64,000 bases of DNA. It comes from Ilumatobacter sp963746265. GTDB taxonomy: Bacteria; Actinomycetota; Acidimicrobiia; Acidimicrobiales; Ilumatobacteraceae. The position numbers and the translations under genes are program-made. Where the stretch lies: NCBI GenBank assembly GCA_963746265.1, contig CAVVAM010000007.1, forward strand, positions 186,001-250,000, read 5' to 3'. Shown here in pieces: positions 1 to 8,983 of this stretch. The notes under the pieces are model-generated. The model ran no database searches. It saw nothing but the letters and a program-made list of their open reading frames with translations, and was not told the origin of the DNA. Each line of letters starts with the position of its first letter. Position 1 is the first letter of the stretch.

Positions 1-222
1 GCGACACCCTCGTCGTGCGCGCTGTCGTGACCGTCGCTCCCCCGGTCACCGGGCATCCGACGCGGTCGGCGTTCGAGAACGCGAAGGGTACCGGAGTCGA
101 TCGTCGTGATGGGAGGCTCGCAGGCCATCGCCCGATCGTCGAGGCCCTGCATCTTCGGCTTCGTGGCCGGTCGAGACCCGTGCGGGGCGACTCCACCGCT
201 GGTTCCGTCGTAGGTTGCAGGC

Positions 223-1071
223 ATGAGCCAGTGGGAACTCTTCGTGGACGGCGTCGACTTCGGCGAGGGGCCGCGATGGCACGACGACACGCTCTGGTAT
301 TCGGACTTCCACCAACGTGCGATCTACCGAGTGAACGCGAACGGCGATCGAACGGCGGTGTTCTCCGAGCTGGACGATCGTCCGTCGGGACTCGGTTGGC
401 TGCCCGACGGCCGGCTGCTGGTGGTGTTCATGACCACGCGTCGAATCATGCGGGACGACGGGCAGGGCGTGCTCGTCGAGCACGCCGACCTCGGCGATGT
501 GGCCACGGGGTACTGCAACGACATGGTCGTCGCAGCGAGCGGCGACGCCTACGTCGGCAACTTCGGGTTCGACCTCGAGGCCCGCGACGGGTTCGTTCCC
601 GCGGACCTCGCGATCGTGCGGCCGGACGGCTCGGTCGGCATCGCCGCGACGGCGATGGCGTTCCCGAACGGCAGCGTCATCACCCCGGACGGCTCGACGC
701 TGATCGTCGGCCAATCGTTCGGGGGCGACTACGTCGCGTTCACGATCGGCGACGACGGCACGCTGAACGACCGACGGCAGTGGGCAGAGATCCCCGGCAC
801 GGCTCCGGACGGTTGCTCCCTGGACAGGCAGGGCGGCATCTGGTTCAGCGACGCCCTCGGCTCGCAGGTGATCCGGGTCGAGGAGGGAGGCACCGTCACC
901 CACCAGGTCGCCACACCGATGCCCACGTTCGCCTGCATGCTGGGCGGGCATGACGGTCGCACGTTGCATGCGCTCTGTGCGCCGGGCTCGCACCCGGACG
1001 AATGCGCCGGCAAGGCCGCCGGTGCGATCTACACGATGCACGTCGAACAGCCTCGCGCCGGGCGGCCGTGA
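223..1071 (+). CDS. SMP-30/gluconolactonase-family protein
   Basis: Predicted six-bladed beta-propeller lactonase (SMP-30/gluconolactonase/LRE family), 282 aa. The opening FGEGPRWHDDTLWYSD and the later CNDMVVAASGDAYVGNFGFD and PDGCSLDRQGGIWFSD segments are the usual family blades, with acidic and Asn residues placed as metal ligands. It would hydrolyse a sugar lactone or related ester in the cytoplasm; the substrate cannot be told from sequence. The ATG at 223 begins directly before the conserved first blade and there is no signal peptide. It is followed 8 bases later by the exonuclease III gene, so the two are probably co-transcribed. The 222 bases before it hold no gene that I can support. 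Confidence 0.85.
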   Translation: MSQWELFVDGVDFGEGPRWHDDTLWYSDFHQRAIYRVNANGDRTAVFSELDDRPSGLGWLPDGRLLVVFMTTRRIMRDDGQGVLVEHADLGDVATGYCNDMVVAASGDAYVGNFGFDLEARDGFVPADLAIVRPDGSVGIAATAMAFPNGSVITPDGSTLIVGQSFGGDYVAFTIGDDGTLNDRRQWAEIPGTAPDGCSLDRQGGIWFSDALGSQVIRVEEGGTVTHQVATPMPTFACMLGGHDGRTLHALCAPGSHPDECAGKAAGAIYTMHVEQPRAGRP

Positions 1072-1078
1072 CCGGCCG

Positions 1079-1861
1079 GTGCGCCTCGCCACCTGGAACG
1101 TCAACTCGATTCGGGCCCGGATCGATGATGTCGCTGCCTGGGTCGAGCACCACGAACCCGACATCCTCCTGCTCCAGGAGACGAAGTGCAGCGACGCCGT
1201 GTTCGACGCACTGCCGCTACGCGACCGGCTGAGCGAGCGCGGATACACGGTCGCTCATCACGGCACGAACCACCACAACGGAGTCGCGACGGCCAGTCGC
1301 GTCGGCCTCGACGACGTGTTCGCCGGATTCCCCGATCGCGTCGAGGGTTCGTTCGCAGAGCCGCGTCTCCTGACCGCAACCTGCAACGGCCTCCGTGTCC
1401 ACAACGTCTACGTCCCGAACGGCCGCAAGGCGTACACGCCGCACTGGGAAGCGAAACTGGCGTGGTTGCATCACCTCCGGTCGGTCGTCCACGTCGACCA
1501 ACCGACCGTCGTGGCAGGTGACTTCAACGTCCAGCGCGCCGACGTCGACGTCTACGACCCCAAGCGGTGGCGGAACCGGAACCACGCCACGCCCGAGGAA
1601 CGGGCGGCGCTCGCCGCGCTCCTCGAGCTGGGGCTGCGCGATGTCGTCCGCGAAGCCCACCCTGGGCCTGGCGTGTACACGTGGTGGAACCATGCAGCCG
1701 ACCAGTTCGCCCGCAACCGGGGAATGCGAATCGATCTCGTGCTGTGCAGTCACGACATCGCCGACAGGGTCGCTCATGCGCGGATCGACACCATCGAACG
1801 GCGTCGTCAACGGTGCAGCGACCACGCCCCCGTCGTGATCGACGTCGTCGAAGCCCGCTGA
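1079..1861 (+). CDS. xth: Exodeoxyribonuclease III
   Basis: Endonuclease/exonuclease/phosphatase-fold AP endonuclease, 260 aa, acting in base excision repair. The chain starts VRLATWNVNSIRARIDD, followed by the metal-binding LLLQETKC motif, GDFNVQRADVDVYDP in the middle and the catalytic CSDHAPVVID close to the C-terminus, all hallmarks of XthA. The GTG at 1079 is chosen because it begins exactly at the conserved core; longer in-frame extensions overlap the upstream lactonase. Length matches the family. The stop lies 26 bases before the convergent end of the GlsB-like gene. Confidence 0.93.
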   Translation: MRLATWNVNSIRARIDDVAAWVEHHEPDILLLQETKCSDAVFDALPLRDRLSERGYTVAHHGTNHHNGVATASRVGLDDVFAGFPDRVEGSFAEPRLLTATCNGLRVHNVYVPNGRKAYTPHWEAKLAWLHHLRSVVHVDQPTVVAGDFNVQRADVDVYDPKRWRNRNHATPEERAALAALLELGLRDVVREAHPGPGVYTWWNHAADQFARNRGMRIDLVLCSHDIADRVAHARIDTIERRRQRCSDHAPVVIDVVEAR

Positions 1862-1887
1862 CCGACCGGTGACCTTCCGCGGATGGT

Positions 1888-2154
1888 TCAGCTGCGCCGC
1901 CGCGGGCCGAGACCGGCGATCGCCTGGAGCACGAGCAGGAACACGACGGCACCGAGGGCGGCCACCAGGATGCTGCGGATCGAGAACTCGTCGACGCCGT
2001 CCTCGTCGATCGTCGCCATCAGCCAGCCACCGACCAGAGCGCCGACGACGCCCACGATCGTCGTGTAGATGCAGCCGGCCCGGTCGTCCTTGACGATCCA
2101 ACGTGCCAGCCAACCCGCGAGCAACCCGACGGCGATCCAGCCGATCAGACTCAT
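1888..2154 (-). CDS. GlsB/YeaQ/YmgE-family membrane protein
   Basis: Small integral membrane protein of 88 aa with three hydrophobic segments: IGWIAVGLLAGWLARWIV, a Gly-rich TTIVGVVGALVGGWLM, and SILVAALGAVVFLLVLQAIAG. This is the pattern of the transglycosylase-associated / GlsB stress-response family, whose biochemical role is unknown. The ATG overlaps the stop of the upstream cupin-like gene by 4 bases (ATGA), so the two form a short operon. Confidence 0.85.
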   Translation of the reverse strand: MSLIGWIAVGLLAGWLARWIVKDDRAGCIYTTIVGVVGALVGGWLMATIDEDGVDEFSIRSILVAALGAVVFLLVLQAIAGLGPRRRS

Positions 2155-2456
2155 CTCGTCACGGTATCGGTATCGGCGTCGGCCGGGCGGTGGAACTCCA
2201 CCACGAACCGCACCGGACCGTCGATCGTCAGGCGATGGAACCGCCCGGGCGGGATCACCTGTGACGCTCCGGCACCGACGAGCCGATCGTCCGCCTCGTC
2301 GTCGAAGCCGAACCGGAGCGCACCCTCACGGACCACGAGCCGACCCCACACGCCGTCGGCAACTCGATGGGCGGAGAGCAGTCCGGCCGGCACGGCGTGT
2401 TCGTCGAACTCGCGTGTGGTCCGAACGAGTTCGCACCCGGCGGGCAGTTCGATCAT
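2151..2456 (-). CDS. DUF1971 (TehB/YeaR-like) cupin-fold protein
   Basis: A 101-aa single-domain protein that resembles the DUF1971 / TehB-YeaR-like domain: an N-terminal TTREFDEHAVPAGLLSAHRV, then VWGRLVVREGALRF, then VIPPGRFHRL and a terminal FVVEFHRP. The fold is a small beta barrel. Relatives respond to tellurite, nitrate or oxidative stress, but no activity has been assigned. It is the first gene of a two-gene minus-strand operon with the GlsB-like membrane protein. Confidence 0.75.
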   Translation of the reverse strand: MIELPAGCELVRTTREFDEHAVPAGLLSAHRVADGVWGRLVVREGALRFGFDDEADDRLVGAGASQVIPPGRFHRLTIDGPVRFVVEFHRPADADTDTVTR

Positions 2457-2712
2457 GTCGTGCCGGCGTGCCGCGGCGCGGCGCCCGCGGGCACACCCTC
2501 GCCGGCATCCAACTGACGGCGGCCCTGTGTGATGAACGTCCGATTCCGGTCGTCGACGTCACACATGTCGTGCCCTCCCTCGATCTGTCAGCGACACGGT
2601 AGTCGGCCGTCACAGCCACTCCGAGCCGGCCCCGATCACAGGTCGGGCCGAGGGCTAGTGTCCGGTCGTGCGCGGCCGGACATCCCGGCCGCCTACGACG
2701 GGAGGGAGCGAC

Positions 2713-4158
2713 ATGACGGATCTGCACTGGTGGTCGGCCTCCGACCTCGCCGCGGCGATCCGGGGTCGTGAGATCTCCGCCACCGAGGCCCTCGAGCATC
2801 AGGTGAGGCGCATCGAACAGCTCGACGGCCCCGTCAATGCCGTCGTGCAGTGGGACCTCGATCGTGCCCGCGACGCGGCCCGGTCGGCCGATGCAGCGGT
2901 CACCGCCGGCCACGACGTCGGTCCACTCCACGGCGTTCCGATCACGATCAAGGATTCGTTCCAGACCGAAGGATGCATCACGACGTCGGGCGCACCCGAG
3001 CTCGCCGACTTCGTGCCCACCGAGGACGCTGCGCCCGTCGCACGACTGCGCGCGGCCGGAGCGATCCCGTTCGCCAAGACCAACCTGCCGATCTTCGCCG
3101 GCGACATCCAGAGCTTCAACGAGGTCTACGGCACCACCAACAACCCGCACGACCTCGAACGCACCTGCGGAGGCTCGTCCGGCGGCTCCGCGGCTGCGCT
3201 GGCGATGGGCTTCACGGCGCTGGAGTTGGGCTCCGACATCGGCGGGTCGATTCGCGTGCCGGCGCACTACTCGGGCGTGTGCGGCCACAAACCGAGCTAC
3301 GGCATCGTGCCGGCGCACGGACAGATCCCGGGTATGCCGGGGACGTTCACCCAGGCCGACCTCGCCGTCGCCGGGCCGATGTCTCGATCGGTCCGAGACC
3401 TCGAGCTCGCGCTCGGCGTGCTCGTCGGGCCGGACCGCTGGAACGAGCCGGCGTGGCGGATCGAGCTACCGCCGGCGCGCGCCGGATCGCTCGCCGATCT
3501 GCGGATCGCGGCCTGGCTCGACGATCCGCACTGCCCCGTCGACACGTCGACGCGGCGTCTGCTCGACCACCTCGTCGACCTCATCGTCGACGCCGGCGGT
3601 CGCGTCGACACCGAGGCCCGTCCCGGCTTCACCTTGGAGAAGGTCGACACCGTGTTCCGCGACCTGCTCATGGCGGCGCTCGCCGGCGGCACCCCTGCGA
3701 GTCAACTCGACGAACTCGCCACGACGAGCGGTGACGCGCCGGCCGAGCGCGCCAAACGGTCGACGGCGATGCGGCACCGGGAATGGTTGGGCCACAACGA
3801 ACGTCGGTTGCAGATCCGCGAGCGGTGGCGCCGATTCTTCGAGCACCACGATCTGGTGCTGCTCCCCGTCCAGCCGCGCGGGGCGATCCCACACGATCAT
3901 TCGATGCCGCAATGGGAACGGACCGTCGACGTCGACGGGATCGAGCGGCCGTATCTCGACCTGTTCGGCTGGACCGGTCCGGCAGGCGCCGCGTATCTGC
4001 CTGCGACGGTGGTCCCGATCGGGTTGGGCGACGACGGGCTGCCGATCGGCGTGCAGATCGTCGGGCCGTACCTGAACGATCTCACCACGCTCCGAGCGGC
4101 CGGCCTGATCGCCGAACTCGCCGGCGGATGCCCCAAGCCCGAGCTCGCGATGGCGTGA
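2713..4158 (+). CDS. Amidase (amidase signature family)
   Basis: A 481-aa amidase signature hydrolase that cleaves a carboxylic amide. The Ser-cisSer-Lys triad is visible: Lys80 in ITIKDSF, Ser155 in the GGSSGGSAAALA loop and Ser179 in DIGGSIRVP, at almost the same spacing as in GatA. The C-terminus has the usual GLPIGVQIVGPYLND. There are no gatB or gatC genes nearby, so a catabolic amidase is more likely than the tRNA amidotransferase subunit. The ATG at 2713 has a GGGAGGGAG Shine-Dalgarno just upstream. A TAGTGT at 2656-2661 could be its -10 box. It overlaps the next gene by 4 bases. Confidence 0.9.
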   Translation: MTDLHWWSASDLAAAIRGREISATEALEHQVRRIEQLDGPVNAVVQWDLDRARDAARSADAAVTAGHDVGPLHGVPITIKDSFQTEGCITTSGAPELADFVPTEDAAPVARLRAAGAIPFAKTNLPIFAGDIQSFNEVYGTTNNPHDLERTCGGSSGGSAAALAMGFTALELGSDIGGSIRVPAHYSGVCGHKPSYGIVPAHGQIPGMPGTFTQADLAVAGPMSRSVRDLELALGVLVGPDRWNEPAWRIELPPARAGSLADLRIAAWLDDPHCPVDTSTRRLLDHLVDLIVDAGGRVDTEARPGFTLEKVDTVFRDLLMAALAGGTPASQLDELATTSGDAPAERAKRSTAMRHREWLGHNERRLQIRERWRRFFEHHDLVLLPVQPRGAIPHDHSMPQWERTVDVDGIERPYLDLFGWTGPAGAAYLPATVVPIGLGDDGLPIGVQIVGPYLNDLTTLRAAGLIAELAGGCPKPELAMA

Positions 4159-4646
4159 CGAGGCTCTTCGTCGCCGCCTGGCCCCCGCGCGACGTTGCCG
4201 AACGACTGGCCCTTCACGCCCACGCCGTCGACGCGGGCGTGCGCGCCGTACCGGTCGATCACCTGCACGTGACGCTCCGGTACATCGGGGACGCCGACGC
4301 CGACGCGGTCGCGGCACGGCTCGAGCGGGCGCACCTGCCCGATGCCGAGGCCCGATTCGGCCCGAAGATCATCCGCCTGGACGAGCGACAGTTCGTCGTG
4401 CCCGTCGACGGTGCCGGCGGGCTGGCCGCCGCTGTCCGCGCCGCGACCGCGGGGCTCGGGGAGTCGAGTCGGCGCCGGTTCTTCGGCCACGTGACAATCG
4501 CTCGAGCGCGGCGGGGGGCCACGTCGACCTTGGAGGGCGTCGCCGTCAGCGGGACGTTCCGACTCGACGACGTTCGTCTCGTCGAGAGCCGGCTCGAACC
4601 GACCGGCGCGGTGTACACGACCGTTCGCCGCGTGCGACCCGGATGA
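4155..4646 (+). CDS. thpR: RNA 2',3'-cyclic phosphodiesterase
   Basis: A 163-aa 2H phosphoesterase, which hydrolyses 2',3'-cyclic phosphate on RNA ends to 2'-phosphate (historically called 2'-5' RNA ligase). Both HxTx motifs are present: HVTLRYIG near residue 36 and HVTIARARR near residue 114. The start is TRLFVAAWPP, typical of ThpR. The GTG overlaps the amidase stop (GTGA), which implies translational coupling. Confidence 0.88.
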   Translation: MTRLFVAAWPPRDVAERLALHAHAVDAGVRAVPVDHLHVTLRYIGDADADAVAARLERAHLPDAEARFGPKIIRLDERQFVVPVDGAGGLAAAVRAATAGLGESSRRRFFGHVTIARARRGATSTLEGVAVSGTFRLDDVRLVESRLEPTGAVYTTVRRVRPG

Positions 4647-4661
4647 CGAGAAGACGGCACA

Positions 4662-5528
4662 TCAGTTCGGCGATGCGCGCCCCACGAACGCGATCACGGC
4701 CGAATTGAACGCGTCGTTGCGATCGCCCGCCACCATGTGACCCGCCCCGGCGACGTCGACCACCTCAGCGTGCGGAATCAACTCCCGGAGTTCGCGCACG
4801 CTCTCGTCGCTGACGATGTCGCTCATCCGCCCGCGCACGAGCATCGTCGGGATCGTGATCTTCCGGGCTGCCGCACACATCCGATCGTGGTGCACGAGGC
4901 CGCTCTGGCCGTCGACGCCCTCGTTGTTGCCCAGCCACCGCGGATCCCAGTGCCAGTACCAGCGACCGTCACCGCGCTGACGCAGGTTCTTGCGCAGACC
5001 CGACAGGTCGGTCGGCCGCGGCCGGTGCGGGATGAACGCAGCGATCGAGTCGGCGGCCTCGTCGAGGGAGTCGAAGCCGCGCATGCCGGCCCGCATGAAT
5101 TCCTGGATCTTGACCCGCCCCTCGACCTCGATGCGTGGCGCCACGTCGACGAGCACGAGCGAGCTGGCGACCCCCGAGTCGGACTCCCCGACCGCCACGA
5201 GCGAGGCCAGCCCGCCCAAGGAGGCTCCGACGAGGGCGGGTGGTCGGCCGAGGCTGGACGCGAGCGCGTGGACGTCGGCGGCGAACTCCGTCATCCCGTA
5301 CACGCCGTCGGGCGACCAGTCGCTGTGGCCGTGGCCGCGCAAGTCGATCGAGATTGCGAACCGTCCCGCGCCAGCGAATGCGGCCGCGGCGCCGCCCCAC
5401 GCGTGGCGGGTCTGACCGCCGCCGTGGAGCAGCACGACCGGTGAGCCGGTCTCGTCGCCGTAGAGATCGGCCGCCAGCGACAACCCTGACCCCGGCAACT
5501 TCACGCTTCGCGGTTCGATCGTGCTCAC
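4662..5528 (-). CDS. Alpha/beta hydrolase
   Basis: Alpha/beta-hydrolase fold enzyme of about 288 aa. The oxyanion-hole segment VVLLHGGGQTRHAWGG, strand IDLRGHGHSDW, nucleophile elbow VGASLGGLAS and the late GAGHMVAGD histidine are all present, as is the acid-bearing LVRGRMSDIVS. The substrate is unknown. I start at the GTG at 5528 because VSTIEPRSVKLPGSGLSL begins the conserved part; an ATG at 5603 would add 25 residues of low-complexity sequence. Confidence 0.82.
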   Translation of the reverse strand: MSTIEPRSVKLPGSGLSLAADLYGDETGSPVVLLHGGGQTRHAWGGAAAAFAGAGRFAISIDLRGHGHSDWSPDGVYGMTEFAADVHALASSLGRPPALVGASLGGLASLVAVGESDSGVASSLVLVDVAPRIEVEGRVKIQEFMRAGMRGFDSLDEAADSIAAFIPHRPRPTDLSGLRKNLRQRGDGRWYWHWDPRWLGNNEGVDGQSGLVHHDRMCAAARKITIPTMLVRGRMSDIVSDESVRELRELIPHAEVVDVAGAGHMVAGDRNDAFNSAVIAFVGRASPN

Positions 5529-5636
5529 GGCGATCGACGCTAGGGGCTCATCGGCTGCGACGACGGGCCGGGCGCGCACGGCCACGGCGACGACCCCTCG
5601 CATCGACTCGCAGCGACGCGGCTGCCGCGACGGTCG

Positions 5637-6224
5637 TCAGATGCCGGTGCGCCGATGCACGCTGACGGCGTACCCGGCGCCGACCGTCCACGGTGCGCCG
5701 TCCCAGGTGGCGTGGCGGCCGACGAGTTCGAGCCCGGCCGCGGTGCAATCGATGTCGTACCGGTCGACGCCGTACGGATGATCGAGCTGGAACCCCGAGA
5801 CGAGATGACCGCCGGGCCGCAGGTGGTACGCGAGATTCCGTACCACCTCGGCCTCAGTCCCCGGCTCCACGAAGATCATCACGTTCCCGGCGGTGAGCAC
5901 GACATCGAAGACACGACCGACCGCGACGTCGCAGACGCTCGCCTGCACCCACGTCAGAGCAGGCGCCTTCGTGCGAGCCCGGTCGAGCATCGCCGCATCG
6001 AGATCGACACCGACGACGGCGATCCCACGCCGTGCGAGCTCGATCGCGACCCGACCCGTGCCGCAACCGGCATCGAGCACGCTTCGGGGTTCGAAGCGGC
6101 ACACGAAGTCGGCCTCCCCGTGCACGATCGCGCCGCAAGCCGCCATCGCCTCCCACTTCGCGTCGTAGTCGGCGCCCCGACCCTCGACTCGTTCGACACT
6201 CCAGCGTGAGGTCGGTTCGGTCAC
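5637..6224 (-). CDS. Class I SAM-dependent methyltransferase
   Basis: A 195-aa Rossmann-fold methyltransferase. Motif I is VLDAGCGTGRVAIELARRG, followed by VVGVDLDAAMLDRARTKAP (motif II), then DVVLTAGNVMIFV and LRPGGHLVSGF. The substrate is unknown. The GTG start overlaps the stop of the upstream glutathione peroxidase (GTGA), so both are translated from the same mRNA; an in-frame extension further upstream lies within the peroxidase gene and is rejected. Confidence 0.85.
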   Translation of the reverse strand: MTEPTSRWSVERVEGRGADYDAKWEAMAACGAIVHGEADFVCRFEPRSVLDAGCGTGRVAIELARRGIAVVGVDLDAAMLDRARTKAPALTWVQASVCDVAVGRVFDVVLTAGNVMIFVEPGTEAEVVRNLAYHLRPGGHLVSGFQLDHPYGVDRYDIDCTAAGLELVGRHATWDGAPWTVGAGYAVSVHRRTGI

Positions 6225-6694
6225 CGGTACTCGGGAATCACGGCGGCCACCTCGTCGGGGGTCGTCTGGGGTGGGAACCGTCGCACGACGTCGCCCGACT
6301 TGTCGACGAGGAACTTCTCGAAATTCCACGCGATGTCGGAATTGTCGCCCGTGCCGGGCTGCGCCTCCTTGAGCATCCGGTAGAGCTCGCAGGCGCCGTC
6401 ACCGTTGACCTCGATCTTCGAGAACATCGGGAAGTCGACGTCGAACTTCGTCGTCACGAACTCGAGGATCTCCTCGTCGGTGCCCGGCTCCTGGCCGCCG
6501 AACTGGTTGCACGGGAAGCCCAGGACCTGCACGTCGTCGAACTGGTGGTGGAGCGTACGCAGACCTGCGTACTGGGGGGTGAGGCCTCAAGCGCTGGCGA
6601 CATTGACGACGAGCAGCACGTGATCGCGGAACTGGTCGAAGTCGATCTGTTCGCCGGTGATGCTCTGCATCCGAAGGTCATGGATCGATGCCAT
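6221..6694 (-). CDS. Glutathione peroxidase, selenocysteine-containing
   Basis: A 157-aa glutathione peroxidase that should reduce hydroperoxides with a thiol donor. Codon 36 is TGA (plus-strand 6587-6589) within VNVASA-U-GLTPQYAGL, exactly where the family has Sec or Cys. Homology continues in the same frame on both sides: upstream MASIHDLRMQSITGEQIDF, downstream GFPCNQFGGQEPG and IAWNFEKFLVDKSGDVVRRF. The catalytic tetrad would be Sec36, Gln68, Trp123 and Asn124. A hairpin with loop AGGUCU starts 14 bases after the TGA (see the SECIS entry). Conventional calling would leave only the region below 6532 as a headless fragment. The start ATG at 6694 lies close behind a TACAGT -10-like box. The gene is divergent from the kinase and overlaps the methyltransferase downstream. 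Confidence 0.92.
6555..6572 (-). promoter_or_regulatory. Bacterial SECIS hairpin of the glutathione peroxidase mRNA
   Basis: On the minus strand the sequence GTACGC-AGGTCT-GCGTAC forms a perfect 6-bp stem with a 6-base loop, 14 bases after the UGA codon. The GCAGGUCUGC core is the same as the apical part of the E. coli fdhF SECIS element recognised by SelB (established knowledge), and the distance from UGA is similar. It lies within the coding sequence, as bacterial SECIS elements do. Confidence 0.85.
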
Positions 6695-6751
6695 GCGGTC
6701 ACTGTAGACAGCGTTGGCACCCGGGCCACGCGTCGCGGTCAGACTGAGAGG

Positions 6752-7384
6752 ATGTCGTCGGTGATGTCGTCGCGTCGCATCGTCGGGATCACCGGCTGCC
6801 CGGGCTCGGGCAAGTCGACCCTCTCGGCCGGTCTGGTCGCCGAGCACCCCGATACGCACGTGTTGGTGCCGACGGACGGGTTCCATCTCGCCTCCGAGCA
6901 GCTCCGACGGCTCGGGCGAGCCGATCGCAGGGGTGCGCCCGACACGTTCGACGTCGACGGCTACGTGGCGCTGCTCCGACGGATCCGATCCGATTCCGAC
7001 GACACGGTGTACGCCCCGAGGTTCGACCACCGGATCGAGGAATCGGTCGCCGGCGCGATTTCCGTCGAACCCCACCACACCACCGTGATCACCGACGGCA
7101 ACTACCTGATGCACGACGCGGGCGGTTGGGAACGGGTTCGGCCCCTGCTCGACGAGTGCTGGTACGTCGACTGCAACTACTCGACCCGGATCGTCCGGTT
7201 GATCGCTCGCCACATCGGGCACGGACGGTCGGGCGCCGAAGCGGCGGCCTGGGTCCGAGAGGTCGACGAGCCGAACTCACGGATCATCCGGGCGAAGATG
7301 GAGTCGGCCGACGTGATCATCCGCTCGGAGGACGGCCGCCTCGCGCTTCCGGTCCCGCCCGACTGGCGAGTTCCCTGGTGGTGA
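6752..7384 (+). CDS. Uridine kinase-like P-loop kinase
   Basis: A 210-aa P-loop kinase of the phosphoribulokinase/uridine kinase/pantothenate kinase superfamily. Walker A is GITGCPGSGKSTLSAGL, followed by the VPTDGFHLASEQLRR substrate-binding aspartate segment and VITDGNYLMHDAGGWERVRPLLDECWYVD, typical of the nucleoside/nucleotide kinase family. The exact substrate (nucleoside, sugar or vitamin) cannot be assigned. The ATG at 6752 follows a GAGAGG ribosome-binding site; another ATG lies four codons later. Confidence 0.83.
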   Translation: MSSVMSSRRIVGITGCPGSGKSTLSAGLVAEHPDTHVLVPTDGFHLASEQLRRLGRADRRGAPDTFDVDGYVALLRRIRSDSDDTVYAPRFDHRIEESVAGAISVEPHHTTVITDGNYLMHDAGGWERVRPLLDECWYVDCNYSTRIVRLIARHIGHGRSGAEAAAWVREVDEPNSRIIRAKMESADVIIRSEDGRLALPVPPDWRVPWW

Positions 7385-7471
7385 CACATCCGGCGAGCAT
7401 GCGATCGATCGGGACGCACGACCGCACGTGCGCCCGCGCAGCCGCGAAGCGGGCGGACTACGGTCGGCGGC

Positions 7472-7750
7472 GTGGATCTCGCCGAACTGCAGGACGTCAT
7501 CGAGCGGACCTACGGCGAGCGTGACCGTGGGCGCAGCGTGGCACACACGGTCGCCTGGCTGGCCGAGGAGTTCGGCGAGCTCGCACAGGCAGTCCGCAAG
7601 GGTAGTCACGAGCAGGTCGAGCACGAGTTCAGCGACGTGCTCGCGTGGGTGGCGAGCCTCGCCAACCAGGTCGACGTCGACCTGACGACCGTGGTCGATC
7701 GTTTCGCCGACGGCTGTCCGAAGTGTCATGCCATCCCCTGTGACTGCTGA
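7472..7750 (+). CDS. MazG-like nucleotide pyrophosphohydrolase
   Basis: A 92-aa MazG-type all-alpha NTP pyrophosphohydrolase domain. The metal-binding EExxE motif is in WLAEEFGELAQAV and the paired ExxD in HEFSDVLAWV. The tail CPKCHAIPCDC has four cysteines and may bind zinc, an addition not found in all relatives. It starts with GTG at 7472. Its role would be hydrolysis of non-canonical or excess nucleotides. Confidence 0.8.
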   Translation: MDLAELQDVIERTYGERDRGRSVAHTVAWLAEEFGELAQAVRKGSHEQVEHEFSDVLAWVASLANQVDVDLTTVVDRFADGCPKCHAIPCDC

Positions 7751-7845
7751 CGCGACCGACCGGCGACGTGCCGAGGACGGCGGTCGCTCGTGCCCCCGGC
7801 GCACGACGCTCCTCCGGTCGACCCGGGGCGCCGACCACCGCGGAC

Positions 7846-8952
7846 ATGTCGATGACTGACGTCGTCCGGACCACGATCAGGAACGAGGAGATCGCCGTCG
7901 TGTGCGCCCACGGGCTGCTCCGGGAGGCGGCCCGTGACTGGACGACCTACACCTCGGCGACGCCGTTTCGCGTGCCCATCCCCGAGGAATCGGACGTGCG
8001 CCCGGTCCGGCAGCTCCCGATCGAGACCGACCCGCCACGACACCGGGCGTATCGCCAACTGATCGAGCACCGATTCAGCCGGCGTGCTGCCGAACGGATC
8101 CGCCCGACCATCGCCAGGCTGGTCGACCGGGTGATGGACGATGCGAACGGGCACGGCCGACTCGACGTCGTCGGCGATCTCGCACTCCCCGTCGTGACCG
8201 CATCGATCGCCGAGACGATGGGTCGGCCGGAGGATGCCGACCGGTTCGCGTCGTGGGGACTGCACGTGTTCCGCGACCCGTCGACCGGCGAGCGCAGCGC
8301 CAACGCCGATCTCGACCGGTACCTCGCCGAGCGGACCGACCAGGCGATCGCCGACCCCGGTGACGACATGTTCGGAGACCTCGCACGAGCCCGACTGCAG
8401 GGTCGAGCACTCGACCGGGACGAGATCCTCGGCTTCGGCTATCTCGTACTGGCCGGTGGGCGTGACACGGTGATCGCAGCCATCGCCGGAGCGCTCGCCC
8501 ATCTCACGCGGCATCCGCACGACCGCGCTCGGCTTCGATCGAGCCCAGCCCTGATGCCGAGCGCCGTCGACGAACTGCTCCGCTTCTTCTCCCCGCTGCC
8601 GATGATCGGACGAACCGCCACCGTCGACCACGAGTTGGACGGGCTGATCATCCGGTCGGGTGATCGCATCGCGCTCGGATTCGCAGCGGCCAATCGTGAC
8701 GGTCGGGTCTTCGAGGAACCGGATCGACTCCGCATCGACCGGTCACCCAATCGGCACGTGGCGTTCGGCCACGGCCCGCACACCTGCATCGGTGCACCAC
8801 TGGCTCGAATGGAGCTCGGTACGGTGGTCGAACGTTTCGTCCTCGTCGATCGGTGCGAGTTGGTCGGACCGACCGGATGGGAAGCGGTCGACGCCACGGG
8901 GCCGTCCACGCATGCCGCGACACCGTCGGAGCTCGTCATCGGCCTCGGCTGA
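7846..8952 (+). CDS. Cytochrome P450
   Basis: A 368-aa soluble bacterial P450 monooxygenase, somewhat short. The I-helix has LAGGRDTVIAAIAG, the K-helix ExxR is DELLRFF, and the heme-binding loop is FGHGPHTCIGAPLAR with Cys314 as thiolate ligand. The acid-alcohol pair is atypical: Asp-Thr inside GGRDT. No ferredoxin or reductase gene is adjacent. The start is the ATG at 7846 (or 7852); the upstream in-frame stretch is low-complexity and unlikely to be translated. The substrate is unknown. Confidence 0.87.
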   Translation: MSMTDVVRTTIRNEEIAVVCAHGLLREAARDWTTYTSATPFRVPIPEESDVRPVRQLPIETDPPRHRAYRQLIEHRFSRRAAERIRPTIARLVDRVMDDANGHGRLDVVGDLALPVVTASIAETMGRPEDADRFASWGLHVFRDPSTGERSANADLDRYLAERTDQAIADPGDDMFGDLARARLQGRALDRDEILGFGYLVLAGGRDTVIAAIAGALAHLTRHPHDRARLRSSPALMPSAVDELLRFFSPLPMIGRTATVDHELDGLIIRSGDRIALGFAAANRDGRVFEEPDRLRIDRSPNRHVAFGHGPHTCIGAPLARMELGTVVERFVLVDRCELVGPTGWEAVDATGPSTHAATPSELVIGLG

Positions 8953-8983
8953 TCACACGGGAGCCGGGTCCCTGGTGGGCGGA

